From Clostridium sp. (lineage in GTDB: Bacteria > Bacillota > Clostridia > Clostridiales > Clostridiaceae), in assembly GCF_029267215.1 (NCBI RefSeq), contig NZ_JARIDH010000044.1, positions 141,080 through 205,079 of the forward strand: 64,000 nucleotides of DNA, given 5' to 3'. A model generated the notes under the pieces. That model was not told the DNA's origin, searched no databases, and was given only the letters and a program-made list of their open reading frames with translations. The translations under genes and the position numbers were made by a program. Positions 1-9,287 of the stretch are shown in pieces. Positions within the stretch are counted from its first letter, which is position 1. Every line of letters starts with the position of its first letter.

Positions 1-13
1 TGAGCCTTAAATT

Positions 14-991
14 TTATACAATAAAATTTAAATCTTTAAATGAAGTGAAGCCATGAGAAGAATCAGCCTCCTTAACAGCTTTTAAAATAGCTTTTTCCAT
101 AACCTTAGCTGCTAGAAGGCCAACAACATTTATATCAGCTTCAACATGGTTAGAAGATAAGGCAAAAATTGTATCACCATCAAACATAGTGTGAGCTGGT
201 CTTATAGTTCTTCCAAATCCATTCTGGGCCATAGAAGCAATTTTATTCATATGAGCTTTATTAAAATTACCATTAGTAACAATTGCACCTATTGTGGTAT
301 TTCCTTTAAATACATTTTTAGGTTTAGAACAACTTTTTATTAAACTTTCTTCAGTATTTATAAATGACATCATATCTTCACTTAATCCACCTGCGATTAT
401 TTTATTGTTGTTATTTGGATCTACTATATCACCAAGGCTATTAACTCCAACAATAGCACCAACTTTTAAATCTCCAATTTGAACCGCGTAGCTTCCAAAT
501 CCACCTTTCATTGCAAATTTAGGATTAATAGCTTTTCCAACTGTTGCACCTGTTCCACATCCAATATTTCCATTTATGGAGTCATCAAAGAATTCAGCAT
601 TTATGCAAGCATCAATCCCCATCTGTTTATCAGGTCTTATTTTAGGATTACCACAGATTAAGTCAAATAAAACAGCACCACAAACTATAGGAACTTTGGA
701 AACTCCAACATCAAATCCGACTTCTTTATTTTCTAAATATTCCATAACTCCTGAACAAGCATCAAGTCCAAAGGCTGAACCACCTGACAATAAAACGGCA
801 TGGACCTTATCAACCATCTCCATAGGATTTAAAAGGTCTGTTTCTCTTGTCCCTGGTGCACCACCGCGAACATCTACACCACCTGATGCACCTTCTTCAC
901 ATATTAAAACAGAGCATCCTGTAGCACCTTCTTTATTTTGTGCATGTCCAAGTTTAAATCCTTCTATATCAGTAATTTTTATTTCAAACAT
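14..991 (-). CDS. P1-family (DmpA/BapA-type) aminopeptidase
   Basis: 325 residues, full length for the P1 (S58) family of self-cleaving N-terminal-nucleophile aminopeptidases, which remove N-terminal residues from short peptides, amides or beta-peptides in the cytoplasm. Visible family motifs are RGGAPGTRETDLL near residues 42-54, LSGGSAFGLDA near 68-78 and GNTTIGAIVTNG at 230-241. The Thr at 232/233 is the expected cleavage point and nucleophile, replacing the Ser of DmpA. The ATG at 991 follows an AGAGGTG ribosome site. The gene lies 78 bases downstream of an ECF transporter S-component on the same strand, with a hairpin between them. The true substrate cannot be read from sequence. Confidence 0.88.
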   Translation of the reverse strand: MFEIKITDIEGFKLGHAQNKEGATGCSVLICEEGASGGVDVRGGAPGTRETDLLNPMEMVDKVHAVLLSGGSAFGLDACSGVMEYLENKEVGFDVGVSKVPIVCGAVLFDLICGNPKIRPDKQMGIDACINAEFFDDSINGNIGCGTGATVGKAINPKFAMKGGFGSYAVQIGDLKVGAIVGVNSLGDIVDPNNNNKIIAGGLSEDMMSFINTEESLIKSCSKPKNVFKGNTTIGAIVTNGNFNKAHMNKIASMAQNGFGRTIRPAHTMFDGDTIFALSSNHVEADINVVGLLAAKVMEKAILKAVKEADSSHGFTSFKDLNFIV

Positions 992-1020
992 ATTTAGTAC
1001 ACCTCTTTAAAATAATAAAG

Positions 1021-1053
1021 TTTTAGCGCATAACTAAAAGTTATACGCTAAAA
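1021..1053 (-). terminator. Hairpin between the ECF gene and the peptidase
   Basis: TTTTAGCGCATAAC pairs with GTTATACGCTAAAA (one mismatch, 5-base loop). On the minus strand it is followed by a moderately U-rich stretch. It probably ends or attenuates the ECF transporter transcript before the P1 peptidase. Confidence 0.6.
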
Positions 1054-1069
1054 TGAATTCTATATAAGA

Positions 1070-1822
1070 CTATTTAAATATTTTTCTAACTCCAAGTATA
1101 ACAGGTATTGAAATTAAAGCAGATATAAATGCTTCTGGAATACCGTTTGTTACACCTATTCCTAATAAAGTTAATTTAGCAGCATGTTCAGAAATTCCTA
1201 AAGCTGTAGCATATCTTTCTAAGTAGAAAATATATGTTAAACCTAAAACACCAACTGTATTAGTTAAAGTTGCAAGGACTGAAGCTGTACCTATTGATAA
1301 GGCCTCTTCTTTATTGTTGTGTTTAAATTTTATCATAAAGACTACACTTATTAAGAAGAATATTACAGAAATAATAGCTGATGGTATTAAAGAATTTGTT
1401 AATCCTTCAATACTTAAAAATAAAAGTAGTGCTAAAATTATTGAACTTATTAAAGCTGTAATTTTTAAATTCTTCTTAGTTCCTTTAATCATAGACTTAT
1501 AAACATAGTAACTTACAACACCTATAAGTACTCTTGGAATTAAAGCTATAATAGGATTCCAAAACATAAAACTAGTTGGTAGTGGGGCAGTGAAAGCTTG
1601 GTACATTGAAAATAGACCAAATACTAAACCTATTAAGCCACCTACTATGGGTCCTTCAATAATAGCACCTATAATTACAGGTATGTGCATTATAGTAGCT
1701 TTTACAGGTGGGATGTTTATAAATCCTAACCCTGTTAAACCTAGAAAGATTGATATACCAGATAGCATACCAACAATAACTAGTTTTCTTGTTTTTTGTC
1801 GTGTTTGATAAACTGCGCTCAT
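1070..1822 (-). CDS. ECF transporter S-component (vitamin-type, substrate unknown)
   Basis: 250-residue polytopic membrane protein with about six hydrophobic segments. The N-terminal basic stretch followed by LVIVGMLSGISIFLGL, and the IPVIIGAIIEGPIVGGLIGL segment (about residues 48-67), are typical of ECF S-components that bind a vitamin and dock to the shared EcfA/A'/T module, which is not encoded here. The general type resembles the pantothenate/folate/riboflavin class, but no substrate motif is decisive. The ATG at 1822 follows GGAGGAG. The leader (about 1823-1915) contains small hairpins that match no riboswitch I know. Confidence 0.8.
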   Translation of the reverse strand: MSAVYQTRQKTRKLVIVGMLSGISIFLGLTGLGFINIPPVKATIMHIPVIIGAIIEGPIVGGLIGLVFGLFSMYQAFTAPLPTSFMFWNPIIALIPRVLIGVVSYYVYKSMIKGTKKNLKITALISSIILALLLFLSIEGLTNSLIPSAIISVIFFLISVVFMIKFKHNNKEEALSIGTASVLATLTNTVGVLGLTYIFYLERYATALGISEHAAKLTLLGIGVTNGIPEAFISALISIPVILGVRKIFK

Positions 1823-2118
1823 TGATTCTCCTCCGTTCTTATTCCTTTTAGGATATAATTCGGTTGTTAAATTTTTAACCGTAAAATGTGTTCAGCTCCT
1901 AATAATAGAATACCGACGATAATATTTTAACATTATCTTTTTAAGTAATTCAATATAAAAAGGAAAATTTGTACAAATATATATAAGGTAAAAAAGACAA
2001 AATGGCGTAATTAGAGGATTGTAATGCATAAAGAAGTAATTTTCTGATAATTTAAAAGATGAATTTTATTTAGAAAAAGTGTTAAAATAGATAAAAAACA
2101 CTATTTAGGAGAAAGAGT
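1823..2118. promoter_or_regulatory. Divergent intergenic region with promoter for the ECF gene
   Basis: 296 bases between divergent genes. On the minus strand TTGAAT and TAAAAT, spaced about 18, give a plausible promoter near 1920-1950. The leader then carries a CGGTT...AACCG hairpin (1861-1880) and a TCCTAAAAGGA element close to the ribosome site. The right part only holds the TTAGGAG ribosome site of the HD-domain gene. Confidence 0.4.
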
Positions 2119-2778
2119 ATGAATGACAAAGAACTTTTTTACGAAATAGAAAAACATTTATTAGAAGATGAAAAGCCATCAGTTTTTTTAGAAGATTTAA
2201 AAGAAAGTGGGAATTTGAAAAAATCATTTTTAAGCATATTAGAAGACTTAGAAAAAGTTCAACAAGAAAAGAAATATCATCCAGAGGGAAATGTATGGAT
2301 TCACAGTATGCAGGTTGTTGATGAGGCAGCAAATTTAAGAAATAATGCTAATAATAAAAGGGAATTTATGTGGGCAGCATTGCTTCATGATATAGGAAAA
2401 AAGGAAACTACTAAAATGAGAAAAGGGAGATGGACAGCTTATGAACATGATAAAGTAGGGGCTGAGAGGTCTTATGTTCTTTTAAAAAAAGTAGTTGAAG
2501 ATGAAAGGTTTATAAGTGATGTTAAAAACTTAATAAAATATCATATGTCATACCTTTACATTGTTAAGAATTTACCATTTGTAAAACCAGAAGATATAAT
2601 ACTAGACTCTGATATATATGATGTGGCTTTATTAACATATTGTGATAGGGTTGGAAGAGGTGAAAAAACATTAGTAGAGAAGAGGGAAATAATTAGATCT
2701 ATAAATAAATTTATAGAAAAGATAAACTCAATAACCAATAAACACTATAAAATATTAAATATACTAAAAAATAACTAG
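2119..2778 (+). CDS. HD-domain phosphohydrolase-like protein
   Basis: 219 residues. The HD metal-binding signature is visible: H62 in the IHSMQ segment, the H90-D91 pair in LLHDIGKK, H110 in YEHDKVGAE and an Asp near 176 in TYCDRVGRG. The spacing HPEGxVWxH...LLHDIGK...H is closest to the HD subdomain of CCA-adding tRNA nucleotidyltransferases, which hydrolyses phosphate esters, but the nucleotidyltransferase domain is absent, so this is a stand-alone HD protein. Substrate unknown. Start ATG is preceded by TTAGGAG. It stands alone upstream of the glycine riboswitch, whose transcript is separate. Confidence 0.75.
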   Translation: MNDKELFYEIEKHLLEDEKPSVFLEDLKESGNLKKSFLSILEDLEKVQQEKKYHPEGNVWIHSMQVVDEAANLRNNANNKREFMWAALLHDIGKKETTKMRKGRWTAYEHDKVGAERSYVLLKKVVEDERFISDVKNLIKYHMSYLYIVKNLPFVKPEDIILDSDIYDVALLTYCDRVGRGEKTLVEKREIIRSINKFIEKINSITNKHYKILNILKNN

Positions 2779-2837
2779 TTGATTTTCATTAAATAAACTC
2801 ATATAATAATTATTATAAATTAAAATTCAATATGTTC

Positions 2838-3052
2838 GGATGAAGGTAATGGGAGAGAGATATATTTTTATATCCACCGAAGAGGGAAATCTTTCAGGTA
2901 TTAGGACCGTTACTGGACGAGCCTCTGGAGAGACTCTTGTAAGAAGAGCACCGAAGGAGCAAGGTTAAATTTTATTAACTGAAACTCTCAGGTAAAAGGA
3001 CAGAGGATAAGGCTAGTTACTTAAATTTTTTAAGTATCCTTATTCTCCTCCG
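2838..3052 (+). promoter_or_regulatory. Tandem glycine riboswitch
   Basis: Two glycine aptamers in series. Aptamer 1 spans about 2840-2916 (GGGAGAG, ACCGAAGAGG, CAGGTATTAGGAC). Aptamer 2 spans 2922-3006, closed by CCTCTG/CAGAGG with GGAGAGACTC, ACCGAAGGAG and AAACTCTCAGGTAAAAGGAC. These are the gcvT-family consensus blocks. The expression platform follows: GGATAAGG...CCTTATTC enclosing ACTTAA/TTAAGT, then CCTCC (3047-3051), which can pair with the GGAGG ribosome site of the symporter gene at 3067-3071. Control may therefore act on translation. Confidence 0.95.
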
Positions 3053-3079
3053 CAAATTAATTTTTAGGAGGATTTTTTT

Positions 3080-4471
3080 TTGGAAAACTTATTAAATCAA
3101 ATCGACAATTTAGTATGGGGAGCACCACTTCTTATACTACTTGTAGGAACAGGTGTTTACCTGACTATAAGATTAAAATTATTACAAATTATAAGGCTAC
3201 CATTAGCATTAAAATATGTTTTTGGAAAAGATGATGAGATTTCTTCTGATGTAGAGGGAGATGTTTCAAGTTTTGGAGCTTTATGTACAGCACTTTCAGC
3301 AACTATTGGTACTGGAAATATAGTAGGAGTTGCAACAGCCATAAAGGCTGGAGGACCTGGTGCATTATTTTGGATGTGGATAGCTGCATTTTTTGGAATG
3401 GCAACTAAATACGCAGAGGGTGTACTTGCTATAAAATATAGAACAATAGATGAAAATGGTCAAATGGCTGGAGGACCAATGTATTATATAAAAAATGGTC
3501 TTGGTTTAAATTGGCTTGCTAATCTTTTTGCATTTTTTGGAGTAGGAGTTGCCTTATTAGGAATAGGAACTTTTGGACAAGTTAAATCAATTACTGACGC
3601 AGCGAGTATTACCTTTAATGTGCCTACTTTAGTAACGGCAGCTATTGTAACAATATTAGTTGCTTTAGTTATATTAGGTGGAATAAAAAGAATATCTAGT
3701 GTATCAGAAAAAGTTGTTCCTTTAATGGCTGGACTTTATATACTAGGAGTAATATTAGTTATAGCATTTAATTTTAATAATATACCAAATGCCATAAAAT
3801 TAATAATAGAAAGTGCTTTTAATCCTAAGGCTGCCATAGGTGGGGCCGTTGGAATTAGTATAATAACTGTTATGAAAAGCGGAATAGCAAGAGGAATATT
3901 TTCAAATGAAGCTGGACTTGGGAGTGCACCAATAGCAGCAGCGGCAGCAAAAACTAAATCACCTGTAAAACAGGGTTTAATTTCTATGACAGGAACTTTC
4001 TTTGATACAATTTTAATATGTACAATGACAGGAATAGTAATAGTTCTAACAGGGGCTTATGCAGGAAATTTAGAGGGAGTAGCTTTAACAACAAAAGCTT
4101 TTGAAATGGGACTTCCAATTAGTAATATAGGAACATATATAGTAAACATTGGACTTATGTTTTTTGCTTTTACAACTATATTAGGATGGAATTATTATGG
4201 AGAAAGATGCATTGAGTATTTATTTGGAGTAAAAGCTATAAAACCTTATAGAATTTTATATATTGTTTTAGTTGGAGTAGGTTCATTTTTACCACTAACA
4301 TTAATATTTATAGTGGCAGACATAGTTAATGGATTAATGGCAATACCAAACCTTGTAGGTATTTTAGGCCTTAGAAAAGTAGTGGTTGAAGAAACAGAGG
4401 AATTCTTTAAGGAAAAATCATTAAAAGAAGAAAGAGAAAAGATAGGATTAAATGAAACTGTCTTAAGTTAA
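3080..4471 (+). CDS. Sodium:alanine/glycine symporter (AGCS family)
   Basis: 463 residues with about eleven membrane segments. AGCS-family hallmarks are visible: the TALSATIGTGNIVGVATA segment near residues 68-85, GPGALFWMWIAAFFGMATKYAEG near 90-113 and FSNEAGLGSAPIAAAAA near 273-289. The family imports small neutral amino acids with Na+. The start is TTG at 3080, eight bases after AGGAGG; no ATG fits. The glycine riboswitch directly upstream makes glycine the likely substrate or a closely linked one. The gene is monocistronic and ends at a symmetric terminator shared with plsC. Confidence 0.93.
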   Translation: MENLLNQIDNLVWGAPLLILLVGTGVYLTIRLKLLQIIRLPLALKYVFGKDDEISSDVEGDVSSFGALCTALSATIGTGNIVGVATAIKAGGPGALFWMWIAAFFGMATKYAEGVLAIKYRTIDENGQMAGGPMYYIKNGLGLNWLANLFAFFGVGVALLGIGTFGQVKSITDAASITFNVPTLVTAAIVTILVALVILGGIKRISSVSEKVVPLMAGLYILGVILVIAFNFNNIPNAIKLIIESAFNPKAAIGGAVGISIITVMKSGIARGIFSNEAGLGSAPIAAAAAKTKSPVKQGLISMTGTFFDTILICTMTGIVIVLTGAYAGNLEGVALTTKAFEMGLPISNIGTYIVNIGLMFFAFTTILGWNYYGERCIEYLFGVKAIKPYRILYIVLVGVGSFLPLTLIFIVADIVNGLMAIPNLVGILGLRKVVVEETEEFFKEKSLKEEREKIGLNETVLS

Positions 4472-4480
4472 TATATGAAA

Positions 4481-4512
4481 AACCATGAGTAAAATAATTA
4501 CTCATGGTTTTT
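4481..4512. terminator. Bidirectional terminator, symporter / plsC
   Basis: AACCATGAGTAA and TTACTCATGGTT form a perfect 12-bp stem with A- and T-rich flanks on both sides. It sits between two convergent genes and can serve both. Confidence 0.9.
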
Positions 4513-4515
4513 ATT

Positions 4516-5247
4516 TTATCTTCCTTCATTAGGAAGTTTACTTCTAACTATGTTTTCAACTTTTTTTGGAAGTTCTAAAATTTCTTCCTTAGTAAGTTTA
4601 TCAGTGTAGATTGGTGGGTGGATATAAAGATTTACTTCTTGTCCTCCCTTTATAAAATAATGATTTGCTTCCATTATTTTGTATGTTCCATCAATAGTAA
4701 ATGGAAGTACTGGAACTTTTGATTTAGTAGCTAGCTTGAAACTACCTGCTTTAAATTCTGCCATTTTACTACTTCTACTTCTTGTTCCTTCTGGGAAAAC
4801 AACCATTGAATATCCTTCTTTTAGGTGTTTTATTCCTTCTAAAATACCAGCCATAGCTTTCTTTGGATGTTCTCTATCTATGAAAATTCCTCTTGAAAAC
4901 TTCATCCAGTATTTTAGGATTGGCATTTTTTCAAGTTCTTTTTTAGCTATGAATCCTTTAGGTTTATCTATGTAGTACATAATTACAGGAATATCCATAT
5001 TACTTTGGTGGTTACCAACTAATAAAACTGGTCCTTTAGGAATATTTTCTAATCCTTCTACATTTACTTTAACATTTGCATGATCTAAGAAATCTTTAAC
5101 TATTCTTCTACTACACTTATAAATATACTCTTCACGTTCTTCTGTTTTTCCTTCTACCTCAAGTTTATCTATTTTCTTTATATCAGATATTGATTTTATT
5201 AATGTCCATGCATATCCTTTTCCATACCAATATATAGATCTAAACAT
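4516..5247 (-). CDS. plsC: 1-acyl-sn-glycerol-3-phosphate acyltransferase
   Basis: 243 residues, the usual PlsC length. The acyltransferase block NHQSNMD carries the catalytic HX4D pair (H80, D85), and FPEGTRSRS (151-159) is the phosphate-binding block III. The enzyme makes phosphatidic acid from lysophosphatidic acid at the inner membrane face. The N-terminal segment is amphipathic and likely holds it at the membrane. Start ATG follows a weak purine-rich site; a minus-strand TATAAT lies at 5284-5289. Monocistronic. LplA/PlsC paralogues are common in clostridia, so it need not be the only one. Confidence 0.92.
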   Translation of the reverse strand: MFRSIYWYGKGYAWTLIKSISDIKKIDKLEVEGKTEEREEYIYKCSRRIVKDFLDHANVKVNVEGLENIPKGPVLLVGNHQSNMDIPVIMYYIDKPKGFIAKKELEKMPILKYWMKFSRGIFIDREHPKKAMAGILEGIKHLKEGYSMVVFPEGTRSRSSKMAEFKAGSFKLATKSKVPVLPFTIDGTYKIMEANHYFIKGGQEVNLYIHPPIYTDKLTKEEILELPKKVENIVRSKLPNEGR

Positions 5248-5614
5248 ATATTTCGCCCCTTTAATTTAACTAGTACTAAGTAATATTATAACAGGTTTTA
5301 AAAAATATCAAATAATGAGAGTGAATTATTATGTGTATTAATAAATTTTTCAAAAGCTAAAATTAATAATTTTAAGATATAATAAAGGAAGATTTATAAA
5401 AAGTTAGATTAATAAATTAGCTTTAAAAAGAAATGGTTACTACTTATTAATTTAAAACAGTTTAAATAGTATTGATTTATTATAAGAATGTAAGTAGTAC
5501 TTTTGTTTTAAATTTAGTTAGCTGTTATCTATTAAATAAAAGGTATTAGTATAAGTATAATTTCAGTTTTATAATTATGATTAATAAACAAAATAAAATA
5601 TAAGAGGTGTATAG
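5248..5614. other. Intergenic region between plsC and methyltransferase
   Basis: 367 bases of very A+T-rich DNA between divergent genes. I see the minus-strand plsC promoter (-10 at 5284-5289, a TTGATA-like -35 about 5305) and a GAGGTG ribosome site before 5615. No convincing small gene, RNA or strong hairpin. Confidence 0.5.
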
Positions 5615-6457
5615 ATGTTAAAAAATAAAATTGATTTAAATAGAGAATTTTTAATTGGGGATGGAGCTATGGGGACTAGACTTATGGAACTTGGAGTTGA
5701 TTTAAGAAAAAATTCAGTGGAAACCTTAAACTTAAATAATCCAGAATTAATTGAGAAAGTGCATAAGGAATATGTAGAGGCAGGTTCTAATATAATACTT
5801 TCTAATACTTTTATGTGTAATATAATAAATGAAAAGAAAAATAATTATAAATTAGAAGAAGTTGTAGAAAAAGCATTATCTATTGGAAGAAAGGTTTGCA
5901 AGGATGAAACATTTCTAGCTTTGGATATAGGTCCGCTTTCATATTATATGAATAATGAAGATGGATCTTTTAAGAAAATTATTGAGGATAATACAGAAAG
6001 AATAATAAAAGCTGGTAAAGATAATTTTGATTTAGTTATTTTCGAAACATTTGGGAGTTTAGAAGAAAGTAAAATAGCTATTAAAAAAGCAAAAGAATTA
6101 ACTTTTAAACCTATAATATGTTCATTTACATTAGCTGGGAAAATTAATGTTAAGTGTTTTTTAGAAGATGTATGTTTAAATTTAAACAATAGTGGAATAA
6201 GTGCTTTAGGGATAAATTGTACTGAATATAGTAAGGTGTTAGAAGGAATAAAGGTTTTTAAGAAAAATACAAAACTCCCAATAATGATAAAACCTAATTT
6301 AGGAATACCTAAAAGAGAGGGAGAAAAACTTAAATATTCTCAAGAGATTAGGGAGTTTAAGGAGTTTTCAAAAAAGGCTAAAGAACTAGGAGTTAAAATA
6401 ATAGGAGGATGTTGTGGAACTACTAAAGATTATATAGAGTCTATAAAAAATATATAA
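5615..6457 (+). CDS. Homocysteine S-methyltransferase-family protein
   Basis: 280 residues, a single barrel domain equal to the N-terminal Hcy-binding domain of MetH/BHMT. The opening LIGDGAMGTRLMELG is the family signature. Three zinc-site cysteines are visible: GINCTE (about C199) and the C-terminal GGCCGT pair (C266, C267). It would transfer a methyl group to homocysteine (or selenocysteine/cysteine analogue) to make methionine. No cobalamin or folate domain follows, so it uses S-methylmethionine-type or other donors, or a partner protein. Stand-alone gene with no obvious terminator. Confidence 0.85.
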   Translation: MLKNKIDLNREFLIGDGAMGTRLMELGVDLRKNSVETLNLNNPELIEKVHKEYVEAGSNIILSNTFMCNIINEKKNNYKLEEVVEKALSIGRKVCKDETFLALDIGPLSYYMNNEDGSFKKIIEDNTERIIKAGKDNFDLVIFETFGSLEESKIAIKKAKELTFKPIICSFTLAGKINVKCFLEDVCLNLNNSGISALGINCTEYSKVLEGIKVFKKNTKLPIMIKPNLGIPKREGEKLKYSQEIREFKEFSKKAKELGVKIIGGCCGTTKDYIESIKNI

Positions 6458-6591
6458 AACTAAGAAAATATTTTGGTAATATTAAAAATAGTTACATTGT
6501 TAGGAAGAGGAATGTGTTATAGGTGTCATAATAAATAAAGTAAAAAAATAAATAACCTATAAAAAGTCCACTAAACATATAAGAATGAAAA

Positions 6592-6621
6592 TTGAAAAAA
6601 TGTATTGTAAACGTATATAAT
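6592..6621 (+). promoter_or_regulatory. Promoter of the GH38 mannosidase gene
   Basis: TTGAAA (6592-6597) and TATAAT (6616-6621) are spaced by 18 bases. Transcription would begin near 6628, so the GTG at 6626 cannot be the start codon. The ATG at 6665 is the supported start. Confidence 0.75.
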
Positions 6622-6664
6622 CTAGGTGAGGTTTAAAGAACTTTTTTATAAGGAGAGATTAGGT

Positions 6665-9244
6665 ATGAAAAAAGTACATGTAGTTTCACATAGTCATTGG
6701 GATAGAGAATGGTACATACCATTTCAAAAACATAGAGTTAAATTAGTAGATTTTATGGATTCATTAGTAGATACTTTAGAGAATAATGAACATTTTAAAT
6801 ATTTTCACTTAGATGGACAAACTATAGCTTTAGATGATTACTTAGAGATAAAGCCATATATGTTTGATAGAGTTAAGAAATTAATAGAAGAAGGAAGACT
6901 TCATGTAGGACCTTGGTATGTTCTTCAAGATGAGTATTTAATAAGTGCAGAGGCAAATGTAAGAAATATGCTTTTAGGAATGAGATTTGCAAAGAGATTT
7001 GGAGAGCCTGTTAAAATAGGATACTTTCCAGATTCTTTTGGTAATATATCTCAAGCCCCTCAAATATTAAGAGGATTTGGAATTGACAATGCTGTCTTTG
7101 GAAGAGGAATAACTCCAATTGCCTTTGATAATAAAAAAGTTGAAGAAGTTGGAGAAAATGAATATCATTCAGAGGTCTTATGGAAATCTCCAGATGGATC
7201 AGAAGTATTAGGAATACTTATGGCTAACTGGTATAGTAATGGAAATGAAATTCCAGAGGATAAAAAAGAAGCAATTGAATTTTTAAATGATAGAGTAAAT
7301 AAAGCAGATATGTATGCTACAACAAACCAAATATTATTAATGAATGGATGTGACCACCAACCAGTTCAAACAAATGTTGGGGATATCATAGATAATGTAA
7401 AAGAAGACGTTGATTTTGAGTTAGTTCATAGCAACTTAGTTGATTATATTAATGATGTTAAAAAAGAGGTTAGGGATTTAAAAGAAGTTAGGGGAGAATT
7501 AAATGGCCAATATACAGATGGTTGGTGGACTTTATGTAACACTGCTTCAGCAAGACTTTATTTAAAGCAAATGAACAATAAATCACAAGTACTTTTAGAA
7601 AGATATGTTGAGCCACTAGGAGTTATGGCTTCATTAGAAGGAAAAAAATACGAAAGTGATTTCATACTTCAATCATGGAAATATTTAATACAAAATCATC
7701 CTCATGATTCAATTTGTGGATGTAGTATTGATGAAGTTCATCAAGACATGGTAACTAGATTTAAAGCTAGTATGCAAATATCAGAAGAAATGATTAATAG
7801 AAGTACAGATTATATGCTAAATCTAATAAATGGAACAACTACTGATAGAGAAAGTTTAGTAGTATTTAATACATTAGGATGGGATAGAAGTGAGGTAGTA
7901 GAAGCTACTGTTGATTTAAATAAAGATTCAGGAATAGAAAACTTTAAAGTTTTAACAGAAAGTGGAGAAGAAGTTCCATCAGTAGTAGAAGCTTTAGGAG
8001 AAACTTTTAAATATACTTTACCAAATAATAGATTTAGACAGCCTGAGTATGCAAATAGATTTAAGGTTAAATTCTTAGCAAGTAATATTAAGGCTTTAGG
8101 ATTTAAATCATTCAAAATAATTCCATGTGAAAAACTAGAAGAAAAAGAAGTTAAACAAGAATTAACCTTTGAAAATAAATTCTTCTCATTAAAGTTTAAT
8201 GAGAATGGAACATTTGATTTACTTCATAAAGGAACAAAGAAAGAGTATAAAAACTTAAATGCCTTTGAAGATTGTGGAGATGTTGGAGATGAGTATATAT
8301 TTATAGCTCCTAAGAAAGATTTAGTAGTAAATACTTTAGAAAATAAAGCAGAGATTAAAGTTTTAAAAGATAATGCCATAGAAAAGGTAATAGAAGTTAA
8401 AAATATATTAGAAGTTCCAGTAGAAGCTATTAAAAAAGAAAGTAGAAGAGCTCAAGAAATTACTGAAGTTAAGTTAGTTTCTACAATAATTTTAAGTGAA
8501 GTTTCTAAGAGAGTAGATATTAAAGTTGAAATAGATAACACAGCAAAAGATCATAGAATAAGAGCTTTATTCCCAACGGGAATAGAGACAAGCACTCATT
8601 TTGCAGAAGGACATTTTGATGTTATAGAAAGAGAAACAACTCCATGGAAAGGATGGCAAAATCCATCTAACTGTCAAAAGCAAACTAACTTTGTTGATGT
8701 AAATGATTCTAAGATTGGTCTTATGATTGCTAATAAAGGATTACCTGAATACGAAGTTTTAAGAGATGGAGAAAATACTATAGCTCTAACAATATTAAGA
8801 TCTGTAGGAGAATTAGGTGATTGGGGAGTATTCCCTACACCAGAAGCTCAATGCTTAGGAAAGAATGTAGCAAAATACTCAGTTATAGCTCATGAAGGAG
8901 ATTATACTGGAGAAAAAGCATATGAAGAGGCTTACAACTTAAATACTCCAATGCTTGCTCTTCAAGGAGATTCTAAGGGGGAAGATTCATTAATATCTAT
9001 AGGAGGAGAAAATGTTTTGCTATCAGCATTTAAGAAAGCTGAAGATAGAGACTCTATAATATTAAGAATATTTAATATTTCAGATAAAGAAGAAAATTTT
9101 AAAATAAAAGTTAAGAGAGATGTTAAAGAAATAAACGAAGTAAATTTAAATGAAGAAATATTAAAGGCTATGGAAGTTAAAGAAAATAGTATAAATGGAG
9201 TACTTTCTAAGAAACAAATAAAAACATTTGAAATAGTACTTTAA
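6665..9244 (+). CDS. Glycoside hydrolase family 38 alpha-mannosidase
   Basis: 859 residues from ATG 6665, eight bases after AAGGAGA. An in-frame GTG at 6626 lies at the predicted transcription start, so I reject it. GH38 features are clear: HSHWDREW with zinc ligands H11 and D13, the nucleophile Asp123 in GYFPDSFGNISQ, HPHDSICGCSIDEVHQD near 350-366, and the long beta-rich C-terminal region. No signal peptide, so it acts in the cytoplasm, consistent with bacterial GH38 enzymes that trim imported mannosides, such as N-glycan-derived alpha-mannose or mannosylglycerate. No transporter is adjacent, so the source of the substrate is unclear. Confidence 0.92.
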   Translation: MKKVHVVSHSHWDREWYIPFQKHRVKLVDFMDSLVDTLENNEHFKYFHLDGQTIALDDYLEIKPYMFDRVKKLIEEGRLHVGPWYVLQDEYLISAEANVRNMLLGMRFAKRFGEPVKIGYFPDSFGNISQAPQILRGFGIDNAVFGRGITPIAFDNKKVEEVGENEYHSEVLWKSPDGSEVLGILMANWYSNGNEIPEDKKEAIEFLNDRVNKADMYATTNQILLMNGCDHQPVQTNVGDIIDNVKEDVDFELVHSNLVDYINDVKKEVRDLKEVRGELNGQYTDGWWTLCNTASARLYLKQMNNKSQVLLERYVEPLGVMASLEGKKYESDFILQSWKYLIQNHPHDSICGCSIDEVHQDMVTRFKASMQISEEMINRSTDYMLNLINGTTTDRESLVVFNTLGWDRSEVVEATVDLNKDSGIENFKVLTESGEEVPSVVEALGETFKYTLPNNRFRQPEYANRFKVKFLASNIKALGFKSFKIIPCEKLEEKEVKQELTFENKFFSLKFNENGTFDLLHKGTKKEYKNLNAFEDCGDVGDEYIFIAPKKDLVVNTLENKAEIKVLKDNAIEKVIEVKNILEVPVEAIKKESRRAQEITEVKLVSTIILSEVSKRVDIKVEIDNTAKDHRIRALFPTGIETSTHFAEGHFDVIERETTPWKGWQNPSNCQKQTNFVDVNDSKIGLMIANKGLPEYEVLRDGENTIALTILRSVGELGDWGVFPTPEAQCLGKNVAKYSVIAHEGDYTGEKAYEEAYNLNTPMLALQGDSKGEDSLISIGGENVLLSAFKKAEDRDSIILRIFNISDKEENFKIKVKRDVKEINEVNLNEEILKAMEVKENSINGVLSKKQIKTFEIVL

Positions 9245-9257
9245 TACTTTTATTTGA

Positions 9258-9287
9258 GGGATGCTTGAGATTTAGGCATCCCTTTTA
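9258..9287 (+). terminator. Terminator of the mannosidase gene
   Basis: GGGATGC and GCATCCC form a GC-rich stem followed by TTTT, 14 bases after the stop codon. Confidence 0.9.

Noticed and set aside
576..1010. 144-codon plus-strand frame antisense to the P1 peptidase
   Set aside because: The minus-strand frame has a recognisable family and a ribosome site; this one has neither.
1823..1980. Possible riboswitch before the ECF S-component
   Set aside because: Small hairpins are present but none of the conserved blocks of known vitamin, preQ1 or T-box leaders could be seen.
6626..6664. GTG at 6626 as start of the mannosidase
   Set aside because: It coincides with the predicted transcription start, and the conserved family sequence begins at ATG 6665 with a good ribosome site.
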